Positions 1-4,326 of a stretch of DNA of 8,627 nt are shown piece after piece; position 1 is the stretch's first letter; each line of letters begins with the position of its first letter. Both the position numbers and the translations under genes were made by a program. Location of the stretch: contig CAZSIL010000039.1 in assembly GCA_964607025.1 (NCBI GenBank), positions 1-8,627 of the forward strand, given 5' to 3'. The notes below the pieces were generated by a model, which was given only the letters and a program-made list of their open reading frames with translations, made no database searches and had not been told where the DNA came from. Source of the DNA: SIG565 sp964607025. Its GTDB lineage: Bacteria > Bacillota > Clostridia > Oscillospirales > Acutalibacteraceae.

Positions 1-73
1 GTATAGCTCAGTTGGCTAGAGCATGCGGTTCATACCCGCAGTGTCATTGGTTCAAGTCCAATTACAGCCACCA
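1..73 (+). tRNA. tRNA-Met (elongator, anticodon CAT), 5' end cut by the window edge
   Basis: The first four acceptor bases lie outside the window. What remains folds as a tRNA: D stem 6-9 with 19-22, anticodon stem 24-28 with 36-40 enclosing a seven-base loop with CAT at 31-33, T stem 46-50 with 58-62 around TTCAAGT, 3' acceptor strand 63-69, discriminator A70 and an encoded CCA at 71-73. The anticodon stem lacks the three G:C pairs of initiator tRNA. The anticodon arm resembles Bacillus elongator tRNA-Met rather than the lysidine-modified tRNA-Ile(CAT), although CAT alone does not exclude the latter. Confidence 0.93.
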
Positions 74-77
74 ATAT

Positions 78-153
78 GGCCCGGTGGTCAAGAGGCCTAA
101 GACACCGCCCTTTCACGGCGGTAACACGGGTTCGAATCCCGTCCGGGTCACCA
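78..153 (+). tRNA. tRNA-Glu (anticodon TTC)
   Basis: This is a complete 76-base cloverleaf. The acceptor arm 78-84 pairs with the 3' strand ending in GTC, with one G-T wobble. The anticodon stem CCGCC/GGCGG encloses the loop CTTTCAC, giving anticodon TTC. The T arm carries GGTTCGAATCC, and CCA is encoded at 151-153. It lies four bases after the tRNA-Met and shares the terminator that follows, so the two are probably the end of one tRNA transcript. Confidence 0.96.
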
Positions 154-156
154 AAA

Positions 157-190
157 GAAAACACCTAACCTTTATGGTTGGGTGTTTTTC
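157..190 (+). terminator. Rho-independent terminator of the tRNA cluster
   Basis: The inverted repeat AAACACCTAACC / GGTTGGGTGTTT has one G-T wobble and a short TTTAT loop, and is followed by TTTTTCTTTTCTTT. It starts three bases after the tRNA-Glu CCA end, so it plausibly ends the tRNA transcript. Confidence 0.88.
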
Positions 191-205
191 TTTTCTTTGA
201 TATGA

Positions 206-243
206 AGGGGTAAGAACCCGTAGGGTTCGTCGAAACAGCCGCG
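206..243 (+). repeat. Imperfect direct repeat, copy 1
   Basis: It begins AGGGGTAAGAACCCGT and ends CAGCCGCG. Aligned with the copy at 393-430 without gaps, 15 of the first 16 bases match and 29 of 38 match overall, with the divergence concentrated in the middle. In this copy the core forms a tight hairpin (GAACCC, loop GTA, GGGTTC). Confidence 0.7.
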
Positions 244-259
244 AGTCGATAACTCGCGG
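239..259 (+). other. Perfect 8-bp hairpin
   Basis: CCGCGAGT (239-246) and ACTCGCGG (252-259) are perfect complements around the loop CGATA. The outer CAG/CTG (236-238 and 261-263) can extend the stem across one bulged A. No U-tract follows, so this is not a terminator. It sits at the end of repeat copy 1. Confidence 0.6.
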
Positions 260-347
260 ACTGTGAAGTCTCGAGCAGCGAAGTTTTTTCGCAAGTCGCC
301 GACCCGCGACTCGAAAAAACGAGTAGCACAGAGTACCCCGTCCGTAA

Positions 348-380
348 AACTACCCTATCCGTTTGGATGGGGTTTTGTTT
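348..380 (+). terminator. Terminator-like hairpin ending repeat unit 1
   Basis: ACCCTATCC (352-360) pairs with GGATGGGGT (365-373) with one T-G wobble around the loop GTTT, followed by TTTGTTT. The shape is that of a plus-strand Rho-independent terminator, yet no plus-strand gene lies between it and the previous terminator. Confidence 0.68.
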
Positions 381-392
381 ATGCTCATCAGT

Positions 393-430
393 AGGGATAA
401 GAACCCGTGAGTGTGGGCGACGCAGCCGCG
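393..430 (+). repeat. Imperfect direct repeat, copy 2
   Basis: It begins AGGGATAAGAACCCGT and ends GCAGCCGCG, matching copy 1 (206-243) at 29 of 38 positions. As in copy 1, a terminator-like hairpin follows (463-490). Confidence 0.7.
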
Positions 431-462
431 CCACCGCGATAGGTTTTTCTCTCTGCCCGTAG

Positions 463-490
463 GGGCGATTCACGAATCGCCCGTTTTTTA
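463..490 (+). terminator. Terminator-like hairpin ending repeat unit 2
   Basis: GGGCGATT (463-470) and AATCGCCC (475-482) are perfect complements with loop CACG, followed by GTTTTTTA. The U-tract is on the plus strand, so it fits a plus-strand transcript. The hairpin is symmetric and could also slow leftward transcription out of lplA, for which I see no other clear terminator. Confidence 0.72.
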
Positions 491-528
491 TGCACTTTAT
501 ATTTTATGCGGCACTTTTTTAAATTCCG

Positions 529-1509
529 TCACTCTGTCAGCGCCTCTTTAATGACACTTAAAACATCGCCGCAAATTGTGGTGTCGATTTTTTCTTTTAG
601 GCGGTTTTCAATCGTTATAATGTTAAATTCACAGCCGCATAGGGCGGATTCGATTTTTTCTGAAAGGGAAAAATCCATAGAATCGGTAAAAACCTTAATT
701 TGCGTGATTTTACCGCCCAAAAAGTTAAGATTAATTTCTATTTCTCCCCATGAAAAACGCCTACCCCGAGAAAACGAAAAGGGCGGGGTTTTGCCGTAAA
801 TATAATCCCAGCCGCTAAAAAGCAAGGTATTATCTTTAATTTGCTGATTTATAGCGCAATTAAGTATAACCGGCTTGATGCCACAAACAAACTCGGCGGC
901 TTTTATTAGGTAATCTGACATAATGCTTGGCGACAATTCGGGATTAAATTGATTCAAATTCACAACCCTTGCTTCAACCGATTTTACACCTTTGGAACTC
1001 AGTTTTTGTTGCTTTGGTGTTAAATAGCGCCTTATCTTTTCGGTATCACTTGAAATAAGTATCGTGCCGTGGTGATATGCTTTGCCTTTTGTGTGGTAAA
1101 AAGCGTTTCCCGAAAACTTTTTGCCGTTTGCAAGAATATCGTTACGCCCCGAAATTTCTGCGGGAACTCCCGCATATTCGCATGCTTTTTTTAGTATTTG
1201 CAAATTTATATCAAGATTGTAGTTTTCTTCATTGCAAATAAACGTAAAATTAAGGTTGCCTATATCGTGGAAAACCGCGCCGCCGCCAGAAAGCCGTCGC
1301 GCAACAAAGCCGCCTTCGGACTCAAGCAACGTACAGTTACACTCTGCCCAAGGATTCTGATTTCTGCCGATAACTACCGTATTTTCGTTCCGCCAAAGGT
1401 ATAGCCGTAAAACGTCCTTTCCTACGGTATCAAGCAAATATTTTTCGGTCGCTAAATTTTCATAAGGATTTAAAGAATTGCTTTTGTAAATCTCTAAACA
1501 TGAAACCAT
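529..1509 (-). CDS. lplA: Lipoate-protein ligase A
   Basis: This cytoplasmic enzyme activates free lipoate with ATP and transfers it to the lysine of a lipoyl domain, here most likely that of the E2 encoded next door. The 326 residues match a full-length bacterial ligase. The large catalytic domain shows RRLSGGGAVFHD at 71-82 (lipoate-binding loop), GRNDI at 121-125 and GKKFSGNAF at 129-137, where Lys131 matches the essential lysine of E. coli LplA (Lys133). YHHGTIL at 145-151 completes the set. The small C-terminal accessory domain (about 235-326) keeps a segment like E. coli FTDSLN (here FTDSMD), which separates it from single-domain octanoyltransferases such as LipM. The ATG follows AGGTG by six bases. 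The gene is transcribed divergently from the dehydrogenase operon, which suggests the complex is lipoylated from scavenged lipoate. Confidence 0.95.
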   Translation of the reverse strand: MVSCLEIYKSNSLNPYENLATEKYLLDTVGKDVLRLYLWRNENTVVIGRNQNPWAECNCTLLESEGGFVARRLSGGGAVFHDIGNLNFTFICNEENYNLDINLQILKKACEYAGVPAEISGRNDILANGKKFSGNAFYHTKGKAYHHGTILISSDTEKIRRYLTPKQQKLSSKGVKSVEARVVNLNQFNPELSPSIMSDYLIKAAEFVCGIKPVILNCAINQQIKDNTLLFSGWDYIYGKTPPFSFSRGRRFSWGEIEINLNFLGGKITQIKVFTDSMDFSLSEKIESALCGCEFNIITIENRLKEKIDTTICGDVLSVIKEALTE

Positions 1510-1526
1510 AAAATCACCTGCTAATT

Positions 1527-1555
1527 ATTGTAAAACAAATTGCTTAAAAAGTCAA
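1527..1555 (-). promoter_or_regulatory. Sigma-A-type promoter for lplA
   Basis: On the minus strand TTGACT (1555-1550) is followed by a 17-base spacer and TACAAT (1532-1527). The predicted start near 1520 leaves a leader of only about ten bases that just includes the AGGTG ribosome binding site. Box identity and spacing are close to consensus; the start site itself is inferred. Confidence 0.75.
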
Positions 1556-1562
1556 TTTCGTG

Positions 1563-1591
1563 TTGACAGTGGGGTTTTGGAGTGCTAAAAT
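1563..1591 (+). promoter_or_regulatory. Sigma-A-type promoter for the E2-E3-E1 operon
   Basis: A perfect TTGACA (1563-1568), a 17-base spacer and TAAAAT (1586-1591) are preceded by an extended TGC. A TATAAT at 1593-1598 also matches a -10 box but lies 24 bases from the -35, too far. The predicted start is near 1598, about 100 bases before the E2 start codon. Its -35 box is seven bases from the lplA -35 box on the other strand. I see no -24/-12 sigma-54 element of the kind known for acetoin dehydrogenase operons. Confidence 0.75.
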
Positions 1592-1604
1592 ATATAATGT
1601 ATGA

Positions 1605-1646
1605 GTCTATATAATTTATAATGGTAAAATATAGTATTATGTAGAC
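1605..1646 (+). promoter_or_regulatory. Inverted repeat in the operon leader
   Basis: GTCTATATAAT (1605-1615) pairs with ATTATGTAGAC (1636-1646) over 11 bp with one T-G wobble, around an AT-rich 20-base loop with a possible inner TATA/TATA pairing. It lies just after the predicted transcription start, so it could be an RNA hairpin or a DNA operator. The match is clear; its function is inference. Confidence 0.5.
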
Positions 1647-1663
1647 GAAATAAGTATTTTTAA

Positions 1664-1683
1664 CAGACAATTAAAAATGTCTG
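1664..1683 (+). promoter_or_regulatory. Small hairpin just upstream of the E2 ribosome binding site
   Basis: CAGACA (1664-1669) and TGTCTG (1678-1683) are perfect complements around an eight-base A-rich loop. The stem ends four bases before AAGGAGGG (1688-1695), close enough to affect ribosome access. The AGAC/GTCT words also occur at 1605-1608, 1643-1646 and 1695-1698, so alternative pairings are possible. Confidence 0.45.
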
Positions 1684-1701
1684 ATTTAAGGAGGGTCTAT
1701 T

Positions 1702-2934
1702 TTGGCAAACGCAGTAATTATGCCAAAGGCAGGTATAACAGTTGAAAGCTGTATTATCGGCACTTGGGAAAAGAAGGTCGGAGACGAAGTAAAAGTAGGA
1801 GATGTTCTCTTTACTTATGAAACCGACAAGGCAAGTTTCGAATGCGAATCAACCGCAGAAGGAACATTGCTCGAAATCTTTTTTGAAGACGGAGATGAGG
1901 TGCCCTGTCTTGTAAACGTGTGCGCTATAGGCACAAAGGGTGAGGATTGTTCAGCCCTTCGTCCTGACGGCGCCGCTGAAACTGTAGAAGAAGCGCCGGT
2001 TGAAAAGCAAGAAGTGGTTTCGGCACCTGTTGCTGTAGAATCTACCGCTGTTAAGGGTAGTGCGGCTGCAATTTCTCCAAGGGCTAAAAAATTAGCCGAA
2101 CGCGCAGGGGTTGATGCCTCGGCGGCAACTCCTACAGGTCCCAACGGCAGAATAATTGAAAGAGACGTAAGGGAGATTATGAATAACGCTCCCGCAAAAG
2201 CTCCTGTTGCCGAAAAGGCAGTAGAAGCCGTAGACGTAAACGAATACGAAGATATTAAGTTTAGCGGTATTCGTCGTGCTATCAGCGAATCAATGCATAA
2301 ATCATTGTCCACAATAGCACAGCTTACCCATAACACAAGCTTTGACGCTGCAAACATTCTCGCATACAGAAAACAGCTTAAGGCAATGGGCGGCGATTAT
2401 GCAGGTATTACCCTTGGTGACATCGTGCTTTACGCGGTATCACGTACACTTCTTAATCACCCTGACCTTAATGCAAATATGCTTGATGACAAAACCATCA
2501 GAAGATTTAAGCACGTAAATCTTGGTGTAGCTGTTGATACACCGCGCGGACTTATGGTTCCCACAATTTTCGGCGCAGACCAAATGAGTTTGCTGGAAAT
2601 TTCAAAAGCCACAAAAGAACTTGCCGCACAGTGTAGAGAAGGCAACATAAACCCCGATAAGCTCTCGGGTGGTACGTTTACCGTTTCAAATCTTGGTAAT
2701 TTGGGTGTTGAATCGTTTACACCTGTTATAAATCCTCCGCAAACGGGTATTTTAGGTGTTTGCAACATAACCGATAAGGTGCGCAAGGGTGCAGACGGCG
2801 GTATTGAGATTTACTCCGCAATGGGCCTTAGTCTTACATACGACCATCGTGCAGTGGACGGTAGTCCTGCCGCACGTTTCCAGAAAGAACTTGGCGAAAA
2901 TCTTGAAAATTTCACCGTACTTCTTGCTAAATAG
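1702..2934 (+). CDS. Dihydrolipoamide acyltransferase, E2 of a 2-oxoacid (pyruvate/acetoin-type) dehydrogenase complex
   Basis: E2 forms the core of the complex and transfers the acyl group from its lipoyl arm to CoA. The 410 residues hold one lipoyl domain (about 1-78) with the lipoylation site Lys43 in ETDKAS, an Ala/Glu/Val-rich linker (about 85-120), a peripheral-subunit-binding domain (about 124-160, ISPRAKKLAERAGVD and GPNGRIIERDV), a second linker, and the catalytic domain (about 190-410). The catalytic DHRAVDG contains His382 and Asp386, and GTFTVSNLG is also present. The TTG at 1702 is chosen because AAGGAGGG (1688-1695) lies six bases upstream and it restores the usual N-terminus before MPK. 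The in-frame ATG at 1720 would clip the first beta strand and lies 24 bases from that site. It is the first gene of the operon. Acyl specificity cannot be read from sequence. Confidence 0.93.
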   Translation: MANAVIMPKAGITVESCIIGTWEKKVGDEVKVGDVLFTYETDKASFECESTAEGTLLEIFFEDGDEVPCLVNVCAIGTKGEDCSALRPDGAAETVEEAPVEKQEVVSAPVAVESTAVKGSAAAISPRAKKLAERAGVDASAATPTGPNGRIIERDVREIMNNAPAKAPVAEKAVEAVDVNEYEDIKFSGIRRAISESMHKSLSTIAQLTHNTSFDAANILAYRKQLKAMGGDYAGITLGDIVLYAVSRTLLNHPDLNANMLDDKTIRRFKHVNLGVAVDTPRGLMVPTIFGADQMSLLEISKATKELAAQCREGNINPDKLSGGTFTVSNLGNLGVESFTPVINPPQTGILGVCNITDKVRKGADGGIEIYSAMGLSLTYDHRAVDGSPAARFQKELGENLENFTVLLAK

Positions 2935-2946
2935 GAGGGATAAATA

Positions 2947-4314
2947 ATGGAAATTTTCGATGTATTAGTTATAGGCGGCGGTCCCGGTGGATATCTTTGC
3001 GCCGAAAGAGCCGCACAAAACGGCTTGAAGGCCGCAGTTTTTGAAAAGAAGGCGCTTGGCGGAACCTGTCTTAACGAGGGTTGCATACCCACTAAAACAC
3101 TTTTAAATTCTTCAAAAATGTACCGTCACGCAAAAGAAAGCGAAGCTTTTGGTGTTACGGCGGAAAATGTAAAATATGATCACGCTAAGGTAATCGACCG
3201 AAAGGATTCGGTTGTAAATACCTTGGTTTCAGGCGTTGGCGCTACAATGAAAGCTAATAAAGTTACGGTTGTCAGCGAATCTGCAGTAATCAAAGGCAAA
3301 ACCGCGGATGGCTTTGCAGTTGAAGCCGCTGGTACCGAATACGTTGGTAAACGCCTTGTAATTGCCACCGGCTCTGAAACGGTTGTTCCGCCCGTACCTG
3401 GACTTAAAGAGGGCTTACAGAGCGGCTTCGTTCTTACCAACCGTGAGGTTTTGGATGAAAAAACCTTACCCGATAGTTTAGTAGTTATCGGCGGCGGAGT
3501 AATAGGTCTTGAAATGGCTTATTATTTTGCAAGTGTAGGCACTAAGGTTACGGTTATTGAAATGATGCCGAAAATCGCAGGTGCTACCGACCCCGAAATT
3601 TGTAAAGTGCTTATGGATTCCTTTACAAAACGCGGTATGGAATTTAAACTTTCTTCAAAGGTGCTTGAGGTTAAGTCTAACAGCGTTATCTACGAAGAAA
3701 ACGGCGAGAAAAAGGAAATCGCCTGTGATAAAGTTTTGCTTTCCGCGGGCAGAAAACCCACAACCGCCAATATTGGTATTGAGTCCTTACAGCTTGATAT
3801 GGACAGGGCTGCAATAAAAACTGACAGGCATCTTTGCACAAACGTTTCAGGTGTTTATGCAATAGGCGACTGTAACGGAAAATTAATGCTCGCTCACACA
3901 GCTTACCGCGAAGCAGAGGTCGCAGTAAACCATATGCTCGGCATTAACGACGAAATGCGTTACGACGTAATCCCGTCAGTTATTTATACCGACCCAGAGG
4001 TTGCAAGTGTAGGTCTCAGCAAGGAAGCGGCAGAAGAAAAGGGCATAAAAGTAAAAGAAGTAAAATTGCCAATGTCTTATGCCGGACGTTACCTTGCCGA
4101 AACAAACGGCGGCAAGGGCTTTATCAAGCTTGTTGTTGATACCGACAGAAACCGTTTAATAGGTTGTCATATGGTTGGCTCTTATGCTTCGGAAATCATA
4201 ATGACCGCTACTATGATGGTTGATACCGAGCTTACACCGGCTCGTTTGAAAAAATTAGTATTCCCGCATCCGACCGTTGCGGAAATCATACGCGAAGCTA
4301 TATTTCACATTTAA
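2947..4314 (+). CDS. lpdA: Dihydrolipoyl dehydrogenase (E3)
   Basis: This FAD enzyme reoxidises dihydrolipoyl groups on E2 and reduces NAD+. The 455 residues are the classic length. FAD-binding GGGPGGY is at 10-16 and the redox disulfide Cys41/Cys46 lies in GGTCLNEGCIPTK (38-50). ATGS is at 140-143. The NAD-binding fold GGGVIGLE (182-189) leads to Glu205, which indicates NAD rather than NADP. The second FAD motif YAIGDCNG is at 304-311, and the C-terminal catalytic His441 and Glu446 lie in HPTVAE. Unlike some clostridial E3 proteins it has no N-terminal lipoyl domain. The ribosome binding site AGGAGGG overlaps the E2 stop codon, and only 12 bases separate the genes, which suggests translational coupling. 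All catalytic residues I can check are intact. Confidence 0.97.
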   Translation: MEIFDVLVIGGGPGGYLCAERAAQNGLKAAVFEKKALGGTCLNEGCIPTKTLLNSSKMYRHAKESEAFGVTAENVKYDHAKVIDRKDSVVNTLVSGVGATMKANKVTVVSESAVIKGKTADGFAVEAAGTEYVGKRLVIATGSETVVPPVPGLKEGLQSGFVLTNREVLDEKTLPDSLVVIGGGVIGLEMAYYFASVGTKVTVIEMMPKIAGATDPEICKVLMDSFTKRGMEFKLSSKVLEVKSNSVIYEENGEKKEIACDKVLLSAGRKPTTANIGIESLQLDMDRAAIKTDRHLCTNVSGVYAIGDCNGKLMLAHTAYREAEVAVNHMLGINDEMRYDVIPSVIYTDPEVASVGLSKEAAEEKGIKVKEVKLPMSYAGRYLAETNGGKGFIKLVVDTDRNRLIGCHMVGSYASEIIMTATMMVDTELTPARLKKLVFPHPTVAEIIREAIFHI

Positions 4315-4326
4315 GGAGGAATAATT

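Larger units (their letters stand above)
191..528. other. Gene-free stretch with repeated structured units between the tRNAs and lplA
   Basis: I see no credible protein gene here. The one long open frame, on the minus strand at 165-473, runs through the tRNA terminator and has no ribosome binding site or recognisable motif. The stretch is rich in short hairpins: GAACCC-GTA-GGGTTC at 214-228, CCGCGAGT/ACTCGCGG at 239-259, AGTCGC/GCGACT at 294-311, and terminator-like stems at 352-373 and 463-482. It also carries a direct repeat (206-243 and 393-430). The content looks like structured intergenic or RNA-coding sequence rather than decayed coding sequence. Confidence 0.6.

Noticed and set aside
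165..473. A 102-codon open frame on the minus strand after the tRNAs
   Set aside because: It reads through the tRNA terminator and several hairpins, has no ribosome binding site I can see, and its composition matches no protein family. It is best explained by a GC-rich structured non-coding stretch.
206..490. T-box riboswitch, suggested by AGGG and CCGCG words near tRNA-like sequence
   Set aside because: There is no AGGGTGGNACCGCG T-box sequence, no specifier-loop layout and no downstream aminoacyl-tRNA synthetase or amino-acid gene on the plus strand.
1563..1598. TTGACA paired with the TATAAT at 1593-1598
   Set aside because: The 24-base spacer is too long for sigma-A. The TAAAAT at 1586-1591 gives 17 bases and has an extended TGC.
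1720..1722. ATG as the E2 start
   Set aside because: It would remove the first six residues of the lipoyl domain and lies 24 bases from the ribosome binding site, whereas the TTG at 1702 is six bases from it.
1815..2357. A 180-codon open frame on the minus strand inside E2
   Set aside because: It is antisense to the lipoyl, linker and binding domains of E2. Its Ser/Ala/Thr-rich composition is what antisense of an Ala/Glu-rich linker gives.
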